The notes: generated by a model from the letters alone, not told the origin. Shown: positions 20,704 through 32,078, numbered from the stretch's first letter. The stretch is DNA of 64,000 bases from Lunularia cruciata (GCA_948567375.1 OX419762.1:42265034-42329033); one strand, 5' to 3'. Numbers and translations are program-made.

Positions 20704-23700
20704 TGTGACAACCCGGCAAATATCACTTTCGCGGTAATCAGGTAAGTAAAGTTCATTCTTGTAGAGATACTGGTCAAAATTGGTCAAATACAAAGTCAAA
20801 TGTCACAATGTAGTCCCTCTTGATTTTGTCTTTAATCTCTTAGGTAGCAACTACACCCAGAAGAGAGTAATAAGCATTGATTCACAATCTCATCACAACA
20901 ATTTGTCACACTTAATCACAACTCCATCAAATCTTTCCAAACAATCTTGATTGTGATGATTTAGGCCCTCCCAACAACGGCACTTCATTGCAAAACAACT
21001 TCACCTTAGAATTGGGTTCCATCTTTCCATAGAAGGCACAACTTCCTCAATCAAAATTGCTTCACATCACCCCTGCAACTGCACTCGCAAATATAGAATA
21101 CTACCAACACTACAATTTCTCACAGATTTGTCAAGGCATTGCTCCAATTGCACTTCACTCAAGATCAAACACACAGAATGAAGATCAAGGCTGCAGAATC
21201 CAACATCCAACAAGCACATTGACTTGCACTTTTAAATTCTCCACACACTCACAAACATAGACACAAAATTGATACTCGGAATTAAGCTCAAATGATGACC
21301 ACTACTTCACAACACTTTGCTTTATCTATTCTCAAAAATTATGAGCACTAAACAACATATGTCTACAAATGTCACCTTAAATAGTGAAGCAAACAACAAT
21401 TACTAACAAAAATACCGTTTCCTAACAACTCTTCCTACATGCAGATCCGAAATGACAATGCACCTCTTCATATCTACCTCTTCAAATTTCAAATCTATTA
21501 CTACTCCAATCCAATGTCTACTTCTTCCTTGGCTTCCAATCCCGATCCCAAAGTGATTTCACATACTACTCTATCCTTGGGTCTATCTTCAACTACTAAA
21601 TCCTCTACCAATTCTAACACTCCTTTTTTATCTACAATTCCCATCACATATATCCTTTCTAAATCTCCATCTCTTGATCCACTCTTCTCTAATATCTCTA
21701 ATGGTAACTCCAAAGATATTTGTACTCCTATGTCATCTACTTTGGGCTTCGCTCTTACATCCTTCCAAAGTTTATCTATCTCTAGCTTCACTAAATCTAA
21801 TCTAATTGTGATGTTATCTTCCACTTCTAATATCTTCATATCTACACAAGTTTTGAGACTAATCAGCAAGGCATCCAAGTCCTACGCCTTTGCATTTCTC
21901 CTCCTTGTCTCTTACACCAACAACTTCAACTCGTGCAATCTTGTTTCTTCAATCCGCACACTGGCTTTTGTACTCAACATTGCGTTCATCTTTGTTACAA
22001 TTTCCCTTAATGGCTCAAGTCTCATTCATCTCTCCCATTCTAGATTTGCAAGCCAATCTTCTTGATACATTGCCAGTTCTGCTTGAAATTTGGCTTTCAT
22101 TGTCTCCTTCTACTTCTCCTTCTGAACAATCTTCTCCTCTAGACTACAAAGTAACTCTTTCAGTCTTTCTTCCTCTCTATATCTCACTATCAACTCTCTT
22201 TGCCAGAGTTGCTTCTTCTCCTCTACATTTTCCATCATCCTATCAAGCTCCTACTCCTTCTCCGCTACTCTTGCCATAGCATGAATAATCTCTAATCACA
22301 AATCAGCAAACTGCTGTTTCAATCTTTCATTCTCCACTATATTTCTTTCTCTTGCTATGTCATTCTGCTCTATTATTCTCTCTCTACTCCCCACTTCCTT
22401 TTTTAAGTTTTCAATAACTTGATTCTGCACTATTGCATCTACTTGTAGTACTTCCCTCTCCTCTTCACCTCTGATTACACTCTTCTTCAACTCCAAGTTC
22501 TCTTCTTCTAATTGTGCTAACACTTGCAACACAGTCTTCACCTCCAGACACTTTGACTACGTTTCCTTCTTCTTCTACTCCAACTTTACTAACAACGGGC
22601 ACGCAACCTCCCGCAAATACTCTACTCCGTCACTTAGGTTTATCTCGACTTGTGGAATTTTCTCCTTCTTTGCTTCTTCTTCACTTGATACTTGTCTTCT
22701 CAACCGCAATTGCCTTATAGGAGTGGATTCTTGGCTCTCCAAACTTCCACTCTCCACTTCTCTTACTTTACCTGGTCCCGCTTCATATCATCTTCCGTCT
22801 AGAATGGACTTCTCTTTGAACAGTCACCCTCTTCTCCTTTGGCTTTGGAACTTCATCTTTGGGTCTCAAGTTACCTCCTTCTTCCATCACTATCTTTACT
22901 TCTTCCTCCTCGGGTACCAACTGCATCTCCACTCCATCTTCACTTTTGCTGCTCGTTTCCCCACTTTGCAACGTGAATTTGGGTTCTTCCTCCTTCTTTG
23001 AGTCTTCTAACTTGCACTTGGCCTCCCCTTCTGACTCTTTGCCCGATGACGCAATTACCACCAAGTCTTTCCTTGGGTTTATCTTTTTGGCCTTCCAAGG
23101 TCTTGCCACCGTTACTTCTTCTTCTTCTCCTTGTCAACTCCTCTTCTTTGACTTCGGAGTGTTCACCTTCAATTGAACACTCTACCCCGTCTGCACATAG
23201 TACTTGTCACTACTCCTTATTTGCAAGATGTAATGCTGCTCCTCCGCATCAGCATCTCTCCTCAAATTGGGGTGGAAGTGCAACACCATCTTGTGTCTCT
23301 CCGCCGCATTCAACAAGTTGAGTCCCAAATAGAAATGGGATGCAAATTCCACAATGTAGTGTGGAGGTGCTTGATTCACAAGTTCCACACTATTTGTCTC
23401 GCTTGCTGATGAAAACACTTTGCCCAATTGATTGGCTCTCCTGTAAACATCTTGTGGAAGAACACCGCTTGATGTTTCATCACATAAGTGGTTTGCTCCA
23501 GCTTCAAGATAGCCATCATTGGACTTATGATGCCTCTCCTTATAGGATCTTTATAACTCTCCACTTTGTCACCAATCTTCATGCGCTTCAAAGAGAAGGC
23601 ATGTCTCACTTCTTGGGTTTCTTCAGCTACTTCTCCCTTCCCCAAGAACATGGCTCTGTGCTCTGCACCTGCCTCTCTTTAGAGTACTAATCTCCAATCC

Positions 23701-24500
23701 GACTCTGTCCATCAAGCCAGATTTTCTCTCTTCCCTTCTTCCTCAGGGCTATCAAGACATCTACTCTTGATGATCTCCATCATGAAACCTAGAAAGCTCA
23801 TGTTCCAGTTCCATGCCAGGAATATGATCCAAAGCCTGCTCAAGACTTTGATTCTTACAATCACATCTAATCTCTGAATTGCATGATTTCTCACAACAAA
23901 TTCAGAGTTTTTCTTCCCACCTCCCATCTTACTCTCCTCTACTATGGGTTGGTGGCTACTCTTTTAACTGATTCTCGTACTTACTCTCCTAACTTCCTCT
24001 TGACACACCAGCGTGTCTCTTACTACACTTCCCTTTCCAGGATCTCCCTCAACTTCTTAACGGCAATGGAAAATTACTCGTCATCCTTTTGTCTCTATCC
24101 CGAGTCTTATAGTGGCATGCCTTCTTCGTCTTTCTTCACTTTGAGTTTCTACCAGGAAATCACACCTCCTGCATGCTCCTATCATTGTCAATCCCCCCCC
24201 CCCCTCATATGACAGCCGTTTTTGTGTGCGGTACCTTCTTGAATGTCCAACCCCAAAGGAAAGTTGTTACAGTATCCTCACCTTGGGTTGAGCACCCTCA
24301 AGACAAAATCTCCTTACTTTGAGTTGTATGGTGACAAGGCAATTCCGAGTACCTTGCCTTTGGACACAAAGTTTATTACCCGAGGTAAAGTGTTACCTCA
24401 AGTTACAAACCAAGGACACCTTTCTTTGCCTTCTAATGCCATACATGGGCAATAGGACTTCTTCAAAAATAAGAAAAAACAAAAAAATGTGTGTACCACA
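20704..24500 (-). mobile_element. Family T 5' LTR (3.8 kb) carrying an internal gene
   Basis: On the minus strand the LTR runs from TGTGGTACACACATTTTTTT (24500) to GGGTTGTCACA (20704), 3797 bp, next to the PBS. It matches 40224-43985 in inverse orientation along its whole length. It contains a C12 run (24193-24204) and a TATA-like CTATAAGAC near 24105. From 23927 to about 21500 it holds a decayed copy of the long reading frame described at 40770-43190. The bases just outside its 5' end are ATTTT; the other end of the element is not in the window. Confidence 0.75.
21500..23927 (-). pseudogene. LTR-encoded T protein, copy in the 5' LTR, broken
   Basis: The minus strand starts with Met-Gly-Gly-Gly-Lys-Lys-Asn-Ser at 23927. 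It matches the plus-strand frame of the solo LTR through the N-terminal region (23927-23180, with Val-Met-Lys-His-Gln-Ala-Val-Phe-Phe-His and His-Phe-Tyr-Leu-Gly-Leu-Asn-Leu-Leu-Asn), the acidic middle (23109-22783) and the coiled-coil tail (22541-22296, 21878-21501). It ends Glu-Val-Asp-Ile-Gly, matching the end of the other copy. Its stops and frameshifts differ from those in the solo LTR, apart from one changed site near the Ser-Lys-Lys linker. I recognise no family; function unknown. Confidence 0.6.
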
Positions 24501-24822
24501 ATTTTTATACTCAAGAGTTGATTATTACGAGGGAGATGTTAGAGAGTCCCAACAAGCTTATGAGCAAGGTATGGAGATAGCCATATGTATGTAGACTCAA
24601 ATGGACATTGTGTAGAGTGGCACTCATGAGACTCATCTGGAGTAGATAGAGAGAATCGCATGTGGGACTCAAACATTGAGTATAGAGTGCTTCACTCATG
24701 AGCCTAGGCGAGAGCCTAGTGTTCTTACATCTGCCATGTTTAGTATTTCTTGGAGACCGTGAGTGGCATATGAACTTGCATCCCCATCCACTTCCAGACA
24801 TATGCATGAGGAGAGTATGAAC
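24501..24822 (+). other. Unassigned flank, possible copia polypurine tract and LTR start
   Basis: ACGAGGGAGA followed by TGTTAGAGAGTCCC at 24537 resembles the end of a copia internal region and the start of a 3' LTR. Sequence beyond the nested small LTR (25514 to about 25760) may be its continuation. There is no second copy in the window, so this stays tentative. Confidence 0.3.
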
Positions 24823-25513
24823 TATAACACCCATTTGTGCATGTTTGTGGTACTGTGATATTTAGCTTGGTATTACAAGTATTTAAGAGATATTATTTAT
24901 ATAGAGATAAAGGAAGGTTCTATATTAGTCATGGTTAGCTAAAGTTAGTCATAGCTAAGATAGAGGGGACCTTACTTTAGAGGAAGTAGAAAAGATGAGC
25001 ACCACTATTTTGGATTTTAGTGTGTTGACTTGGTATTAACCCTAGGTGTTTGGCTTTGAGGAAAGAGTTGAGAACTCTTGGGCCCGCAGCCTTTTTGTTT
25101 TGGATTCTTCTTTAGTCCAAGGATAGCCCATGTGAAAGAATCCTTGAATTAGTGGTTGGGTCAAGATAAGACCACATGCTTTGGGGAATATGCCCATGTG
25201 AATGGATATTCCTTTCTACTTTTTGACTTTACTTGACTTTTAGTCTAGTAACTTGAGTTACTACGGTAATTAGTAACTTTGGTACGTAACTATTTCACAA
25301 GTATATAAACAAGGAGTGAAGAGGTACTCATCATCCTTTCATTTGCAACTATCTCTCTCTCATTGAGTTCTTTAGTGAGCAATGTCTTGAGTCTTGGAGT
25401 GTTAGCCTTGGAGGAGTATGATGGAGTTCGGGTTCTTTGCCTTCTTAGTCCATGGTGCGCTACCATAATAGCCATCAGAGGTTCATCCTGAGTGAGAGAC
25501 ATGACGGCTCATG
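24823..25513 (+). mobile_element. Solo LTR, small family L3 (copy b)
   Basis: About 690 bp, the inverse of 6805-7493. It starts TATAACACCC and ends GGCTCATG, with GAAC on both sides as a possible 4-bp target duplication (24819-24822 and 25514-25517). A TATATAAA box lies at 25302-25309, about 210 bp before the end, giving an R-U5 of plausible size. No gag or pol is attached. Confidence 0.7.
25302..25309 (+). promoter_or_regulatory. TATA box of small LTR L3
   Basis: TATATAAA in the 3' third of the 690-bp LTR, in the place expected for the core promoter. The inverse copy at 6805-7493 has the same element as TTTATATA near 7011. Confidence 0.5.
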
Positions 25514-25763
25514 GAACATATTTTGTGAGCTTTCTTGACTTAGGATATCATGAGAGAGAGGATGAGTAGCACTAGACAATTTATTCCATGGATCATTTAT
25601 GCTCATGATAGACAAATGCAAATTTTGGTATTGGATCTTTGGTTGTCTTGTTTATATCATGTGGGATATGAGCCTTATCTATCTATGTATCTATGCAATG
25701 CCCATTTTGCTGCTCACCTGTCCCTTTGCTCAAGCTCATGATGAATGATGGATCACAGAAGCT

Positions 25764-25809
25764 CATGATGAATGATGGATCACAGGCTAGTGATCCATCA
25801 TTCATCATG
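25764..25809. repeat. Perfect 20-bp inverted repeat with 6-base loop
   Basis: catgatgaatgatggatcac at 25764-25783 is followed by the loop aggcta and then its exact reverse complement at 25790-25809. The left arm is itself a second copy of a 26-27 bp direct repeat starting at 25733. It could extrude as a cruciform. It lies between the L3 flank and the end of copia relic B. Confidence 0.9.
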
Positions 25810-25819
25810 CACATGAAAC

Positions 25820-27760
25820 CATGAAACATATGTGACTTTCTATTATCTAAGTCATCCTCAAAATCCTCATCAAAGTATCAAGCTAGTGTATTAATAACAT
25901 CAGAACCTCCACTAAATTCTAACCATAATTCAAAGTACCTTTGAGGTACTTGAAAACTCTTTTCACTACTTCTGAGTGTTGAAATCAAGGATTAGAAATA
26001 AACTTTGCTACTATGCTAACAACATAAGTTACGACAGGTCTTGCACCTATCATAGCATACATTAGACATCCTACTATTTTTTTGTAGGGTGCTCTAATGG
26101 TTCACTTTCTTCCACTTGTAATCTAAAATTTGGATCTCAAGAATCTGCAGGAGTAGCAACTGGATATGCATCTCCAAGATTGAAAAGATTTATGATTGGG
26201 TCTACATATCTCTCTTGAGTCGATTTTATTTTGAGTTTTCCTCTACCACAAAAAAACCTGAAGTCCTACATATCTTTTTGCTTCTCCATGTGTAACTTCA
26301 AACTTTCTACTGAGGTGATCTAACATGGTAGCAATGTGTGATTTATCTTTCCCACAAACCATCATCTACAAAGATAGTGAGTAGTACCCTAGATCCATAA
26401 TATACACAAGGATCAAAAAGTGATGCTTGCAACCCATACCTCACTAGGAAGTCATCAAACTTCCAGTTCCAGTTTCTTGAGGCTTGCTTTAAGCTATAAA
26501 GACTCTTCAGTAATTTGCAAATACTCTTCTCCTTTCAAGCTTCTATATATCCTTATGGCTGCTCCATGTAGATTTTCTCATGAAAATCTCCATTAAGAAA
26601 AGTTATCTTCATGTCAAATTGGGCTATCTTCATTTCTTCCATTGTAGCTAGTGGAAGAACAGATATGATGGAATCAAACTTAAGTAATAGATCAAATATC
26701 TCCTCATAGTCTATTCCTGCATGCTATGACTATCCCTTGGCTACAAGTCTAGCCTTGTGCCTTGAGATATTGCCCTTAACATCAAGCTTGGCTCTATAAA
26801 TCCACTTACTTTTGATTGCTTTTCTCCCTTCAAGCAATGTTGTTAGCTTCCAAGTCTTGTTTTGCTTCAATGACTTGAATTCCTCATTCATGGCCTCACC
26901 CACTCAGGTGATTGCAATACATATTGGAACTAAATAGGATCTGAATCTACATCTCTTTCTTCAATCTTACCTACAACTATCCAAGCATAAGATGTCTTAC
27001 CATAATCCCACTCACCAAGTCTTTTTGGTGGTCTTCTTATTCTCCCACTTTTACAATTTTCTCTATCTTGAGGGGTTGAAGTTGAGCTCACTTGCAAATC
27101 AAGTTCTTGATCACTCTCACTCTCATTTTGAAGTGGACAGATGCTAGTCTCACTTGGTTACTCTTTTGTAGCTTGCTTTTTAGACTCCACGGAAGCTTGT
27201 GGAGACTCTCCATCAACTTCTATCTTATCAACACTTATTCTAGCCTTGGCTTGCTCTTCATATCTTGAAGACAATCTATGTCTAGATTCAGCATATTTAA
27301 GTATAGATGGTCAAAATGCTCCCCTCTCAACATGACATCCCTACTTTCACATATATGGTTCTTTTTCAGATCCCATAATCTGAAGGCTCTGGATTTTAAA
27401 CTGTATCAAACAAAAGACATCTCTTATCTCTTTGGATCAAACTTCTCTCTCTGACCCTTTGGTGTGAGCACAAAGATTTTGAGCAACCAAAATTTCTCAA
27501 CTGTGCAATTGTTGGTTTTGTTCCATGCTAGAGCTCATGAGGATTTTTCTCTAAAACTCTACTAGAAACTCTGTTTAGAAAATGTGAAGCAACTCCTAAA
27601 ATTTTCCTAAAGATTGAGTAAGTTGGCTACAAAGTTACTTGGCTATTATTGAAATTTTTGTTTGAAAATCAATAGAAAAATGATTTAAAATGCATTCTAA
27701 AGTAGACCACATTAAAAGAGAACTTTAAGAAAAATTTTAGCTCAAATGTAAAAAGTAAAT
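25820..27760 (-). pseudogene. Ty1/copia polyprotein remnant (copia B)
   Basis: Minus-strand pieces in order: the integrase block around Arg-Asn-Phe-Gly-Cys near 27490 (just across the start of the 4319-bp repeat unit), and the RT start near 26790 (Arg-His-Lys-Ala-Arg-Leu-Val-Ala). Then come the Phe-Leu-Asn-Gly-Asp-Phe-His-Glu block near 26600, Leu-Tyr-Ser-Leu-Lys-Gln-Ala-Ser near 26490, a Phe-Val-Asp-Asp-Gly catalytic box near 26355, and the RNase H-type Gly-Cys-Leu-Met-Tyr-Ala block near 26060. Stops occur every 30-60 codons. It is better preserved than copia A but dead. Confidence 0.75.
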
Positions 27761-30090
27761 TTTCACCGGTCAGAACTACTGATTTTAGTTTCCACAAAAT
27801 GTAATTGATCATCCATATCATTCGGCATGCCATCAATTAGCAGTTGATGCATCAACTCCTCTGGCTCTATTAACTCAAAATCAGTCAACAATAGCTTGAT
27901 TTGGTAGATATCATCTTCTATCAAAATCAAAATGCATAATATCATACAGAGCATTTCCAATGATACTCAAATCATCTTCTTGTTAAACAAGATGATCTTT
28001 GATTGCTAGTTACATAATATGTGATACACAGCTTGTGGGGTTGACACTTGTAAGGAAGAGTATGTTTTGCAGTTCTAGCATTGTGAGTCCTAACAACTTG
28101 GTGCTTCACCTTCCCACCCCAAAAAATTGAGACAAGAAGTATGCACCCACTTATTCACCTTATATTTTCATTCAATTCTTATAGTCATCTTGGTCCATGA
28201 TACACGTTGATGAGGCACACTGCTAGGATTGTGTATTAATCTTTAATTTGGGTCCAAATCATATTGGATTGATATTCAACAAGACAAGAAAACTCACTGA
28301 CAAGTGTGTCCTCATTGATGCACAACTTCATGAATTCATCCAAGAGCTCATTGTGCAAAATATTAGAAATCATAGTCTCTTTGTAGCAAACTATAAGGAG
28401 ATAGGTCGCATATACACATTGAGTCTTGATGTCCTTACTACCAAGTTCAATAGCTTCAACTCAAAATGTCCTTAGATAGATTCAATCAGATATTGTGGTA
28501 AAATGGATCACAAAATGCAAGAACATAGATTGGAGAACATACACAATTCCAACTATATAGTAGCTTTTGCAAAGAATGGTGTGAATATCACCTTCTAGAA
28601 CCTACAATATGTGAACATAAATATAGATGAAGCAAGCATAGGTGGTTGCCATTTTCATTGAGTCACTCTCCAAGACATCGAAGCAATTGTAAATATAATC
28701 AAAGACATTGATAGAGAGTGCAATACCACACAAGATTGAAAATTTGATAACATATTGACAAATTCCATTGGTAAATCACAACTTTCATCAATTCCTCTTT
28801 CTTGCTCCTCATTCTCAATTATCACTAGCAACAAGGTGATTGGTCTCTTGGTAAGGAGAAGATGGTAGAACATTTAGTTCACACTAGACCAACATGAGAC
28901 CAATCACTTAATATCATAGGCAGCACTTTGTCAAGCATCTCCTTGCTAAAGATGGCATAAGTCTTGTACAAAAGACCTTGACAATTTATACTCTTAGAGA
29001 CAAAAACTGACTTCTTCAAGATTGGCTTGAATGAATTGAGTTTAATCAAGTTCCCATAGAAATTGTTGATTGGATGTGCTTCACACCCATAGACTTAGTT
29101 GACATGGCCATTTTCAATAAGTTTTTGCCAATAGCTCTCATCACATTACACAAGTTGAAAATAAGCATTTTCATAAGGTTCTTTCCAACAAAAGATGCAA
29201 CTAATTGATACAATCAACAACCATGATAGCCAATTGGAACTTGGACCTTGGACTCTTGTTTTAGGTTAGCTCAAAGATACTCCAAAAAAAATGGTTGGTG
29301 GGTCATGAGCAATGTTGTTAGACATAATTCTTGACAACACATTGATGACATTGTAAATGCCAATATATTTTTAGGGATGCAAGCAACACCTTGCACATTT
29401 GCATCTGCAGTTCGTATATTGTTTTGAAAGTATATTTATCCTTATTAATATGGATGAACACATTGTCTATGATGGGTAAAGCAACTTGAAACTTTTTTGT
29501 CATGATGGATCATCAAAAAAACTAGAAGGGGCCGCCATGTTGTCTATATCATCACTGATTTATGGTTCAACAGCGTTTTCCTCCAAATTATAGCCAAGGT
29601 AGATTTTCAAGTTCATCTTATCAATTTGCTCTTGCTTGCACGATGATGAAGAATTCAAAGTGACTGGCAGACAAACCATCTTTAGAACTAGAGTTTGGAC
29701 CCTAATTGGCTTACATGATAGGTCAAATAATTTCCAAGTTGTCAATGTTGCATGGTATTTTTGTGCAATTTGAAACATTTGTTTTTGTATTATTAGATGT
29801 GATTGAAATGTTTGTATTGCAATGGATACACTTCTTGTGTTTTGCTTTGAACTCTACCTCTTCAAACAAATAACCCAAATGTTCCCAATGATCCACTTTC
29901 ATACTCCCCCTTTTCAGCATGATGAACCTGAATATAGATGAACAACAACAACAACAACACTGAATAGAATTGAATAGACACAAACAACAATATGATCTGT
30001 TTTGCATCAACATTTATGGACTTATCATTTAAAACTGGTCTATATAAAAGTATATAAAGAAATGTTAAGAACATCTTTAAATGCATGCAA
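27760..30090 (-). pseudogene. Probable hAT-type transposase relic (unit 1)
   Basis: At 29723-29940 the minus strand reads Asp-His-Trp-Glu-His-Leu-Gly-Tyr-Leu-Phe, then Lys-Cys-Ile-His-Cys-Asn, like a BED zinc finger start. Near 29030 comes a 'LIKLNSFKPILKKS' type stretch, recalling the 'F.LQSIL..K' block of plant hAT transposases. Near 28090 is a Leu-Glu-Leu-Gln segment in the place of the C-terminal dimerisation region. Spacing (about 2 kb) and order fit a hAT gene on the minus strand. No terminal inverted repeats or 8-bp duplication were found, so this is a low-confidence call. Confidence 0.35.
28248..28700 (+). other. Unrecognised open stretch opposite the hAT-like relic (unit 1)
   Basis: A plus-strand frame of 75 codons (28248-28475), followed after single stops by further readable pieces to about 28700, looks protein-like: it is Ile/Asn-rich with balanced charge. 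It may be a decayed gene I do not recognise, or the antisense shadow of the hAT-like relic. It recurs at 32567 and 36886. Confidence 0.25.
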
Positions 30091-30950
30091 ATTTTTTAAA
30101 ACATTCACATTGGTAGAAATCCAGAAAGATAATTTTCATATTGGTTATGATCTTAATGGCTAACTTTACCAATCAGCAAGCTTGTACACACTTTAAGTAC
30201 AAATAATAAGACCATAGCCTATTTTAGCATATAAAATTCAATCCATTCAATTCTTTGTGTTTCTCTTTTCTTCTTTTCCCTTAATAATTTTCTTAAATTT
30301 TTTTCTATTATATCTTATTATATGTAAAGCGCTAATTTTACCAACTTAGTAGAAATTTTTAATTGCTCTTGGATCAATCAGGACTCTAATCTTCATTCCT
30401 CTAAATCATTATCTATACCAACTAGTGGTGATTCCTTCCTCCTCAATCTATTGGCTTCCTCCCATCTTCTTCCTCTTCTCTCTTCCCTTTTTGCTTTATA
30501 GTGGAATAAATTTAAGCACAAGACCAAAGTACTAATGATTATTGTTTCTCCAATCTTCATGTTCACCTTCCATATCTTTGTCTTCAAACTAGATGTGGAA
30601 GATGAACGTGAGGACTGGACAAATAATAATCATAAGTAACTTGGTCTTTTGATTTTATAGAATTTTCCACTATTTAAAACACAAATAAAATTTGAAAATA
30701 GGAAATGCTATGGAACCAATAAAATCATAAGATGAATTTATTTAATATTATTGTTTCTCCAATCCTCATTTTTATTTTTCCAAATCTTCATATTAGATGT
30801 GGAATAAATTGGAGAAAAACAAATTATAAGTACCTTTTTTGTGTAATTTCGTAGCATTTTCTATGTAAGAGTCTCATAATGTTACTGCTGCGATTCATTT
30901 AGTTATTTTATTGGCATGACATGACATCTTACTAGTAAGTAACCAGCAGT
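30091..30950. other. AT-rich stretch without recognised genes (unit 1)
   Basis: It contains an imperfect direct repeat about 208 bp apart: 'attgtttctccaatc' then 'tagatgtgga' occur at about 30539-30600 and again at 30747-30800. A short inverted pair (ttactgctg and cagcagta) sits near 30885-30950, just before the Ch4 piece. Otherwise I see nothing assignable. The same stretch recurs in units 2 and 3. Confidence 0.6.
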
Positions 30951-31585
30951 ACTTGTGGAATAGAAAGCCCTCCTTCAAGGAGAAGGTGTTGTACTCCTTG
31001 TTGCCTCTTACAAGATGACCATGTACCATCTGATAGAAAGGATCTTGTAGAGCTGACCTAAACTCATTTTGGACCTTGGAGTCAATTGATACCGTTGTAA
31101 TGGCTAACATGAAGATAGGAAGAGATTTCAAATCAGGTTTTCATGATAGGGCATCAAGGATGACATGAAACCAACCTAGTTTGTACTCAAGTTTGATGTC
31201 AAATAATTGGAGTTGTTCCTCCCATCAATGATGTCTACTCTTTATGCGCTCCAAATGTAATGTTTGCAACAAGTGTTTGTGATTGGTTTGCATGATCACA
31301 TGCTGTCCCAAGAGGCAATGCCTCCATACCTTGGTGGCATATACCATTGCTAGTTGTTCTTGATCTTGAGCAAAGTAATTCTTTCATGTTGTATTTAGTC
31401 TGCAAGACACAAAGGCAATGGGATGTAATCCATTTGTGAATTCTTGTTGCAATTGGCTCCCATTGCAAAGTTAGAAGCATCAAAATCTACCACACATGGT
31501 AGTTGAGGATCATATGGTTGAAGAATTGGTCTTGAAGACACCATATGTTTAGCTTCTAGAATGATTCTTTGTGCTTGTTGGTCCA
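30950..31585 (-). pseudogene. Chromovirus Ch4 integrase start and RNase H fragment (unit 1)
   Basis: It is collinear on the minus strand with Ch5 61995-62640. It has RNase H Asp-Phe-Asp-Ala-Ser-Asn-Phe-Ala near 31460, a '[14 protein letters not shown]' type stretch before it, and the spacer to integrase. The family's 3' half (integrase core, chromodomain, LTR) is missing. The high-coordinate side is cut by the T LTR after GTCCA; the rest of Ch4 resumes at 43986 beyond the third unit. Confidence 0.8.
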
Positions 31586-31805
31586 TGTGGTGCCCACATT
31601 TTTTGTTTTTTTCAAAATAAAGAAGAAGAGGTGTATAGAGAAGTCGGATTGCGCCTGTATATGGCCAAAGAAGGCAAAGAAAAGAGTCTTCGGGATGAAA
31701 CCCGACGTAAAGTGACTTCGGGTCATAAGGCAAAGTACTAGGAAATGCCTTGTCAGCATACAACCCGAAGTAAGGAGTTGGTGTGAGCACAAAGATTTTG
31801 AGCAA
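31395..31805 (-). other. Chimeric reading frame across the unit 1/2 junction
   Basis: This 136-codon minus-strand frame starts in copia integrase (about 9 codons), runs through the antisense of the T LTR start (about 64 codons) and ends in chromovirus RNase H. It exists only because the tandem junction joins these parts. Expression is not suggested by anything seen. Confidence 0.8.
31586..31777 (+). mobile_element. Family T LTR, first 192 bp (unit 1)
   Basis: Starts TGTGGTGCCCAC after the target duplication GTCCA (31581-31585) and breaks off where unit 2 begins. Identical to the first 192 bp of the solo LTR at 40224. Confidence 0.9.
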
Positions 31806-32078
31806 CCAAAATTTCTCAACTGTGCAATTGTTGGTTTTGTTCCATGCTAGAGCTCATGAGGATTTTTCTCTAAAACTCTACTAGAAACTCTGTTTAGAAA
31901 ATGTGAAGCAACTCCTAAAATTTTCCTAAAGATTGAGTAAGTTGGCTACAAAGTTACTTGGCTATTATTGAAATTTTTGTTTGAAAATCAATAGAAAAAT
32001 GATTTAAAATGCATTCTAAAGTAGACCACATTAAAAGAGAACTTTAAGAAAAATTTTAGCTCAAATGTAAAAAGTAAA

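Larger units (their letters stand above)
18297..24500 (-). mobile_element. Family T retrotransposon, 5' portion (LTR, PBS, gag)
   Basis: On the minus strand: a long LTR (24500 to 20704), an Asp-tRNA-type PBS (20696 to 20680), then gag with three zinc knuckles down to 18297. The LTR-end-to-PBS spacing and the 'TTTTTGGCGC' context resemble the Athila/Tat side of plant Ty3/gypsy. No pol is attached: at 18297 the sequence becomes Ch3 gag. A solo LTR of the same family is at 40224-43985. Confidence 0.75.
27459..31777. repeat. 4319-bp tandem unit, copy 1
   Basis: The first of three head-to-tail units. It starts inside the copia B integrase and ends inside the T solo LTR (at the base before 31778). 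All small reading frames recur at exactly +4319 and +8638 with the same translations. Contents: copia end (27459-27760), hAT-like relic (27760-30090), AT-rich stretch (30091-30950), chromovirus Ch4 piece (30950-31585), and the first 192 bp of the T LTR. Confidence 0.95.

Noticed and set aside
21439..22279. Plus-strand open frames (208 and 129 codons) in the T 5' LTR
   Set aside because: They are antisense to the T protein frame; the minus strand matches the coiled-coil region of the solo LTR copy, so the plus frames are shadows of a charged, Glu/Lys-rich sequence.
20704..24500. Internal region of a non-autonomous large retrotransposon derivative (LARD) instead of an LTR
   Set aside because: The PBS lies outside one end, gag follows it, and the whole 3.8 kb also occurs alone with a target duplication.
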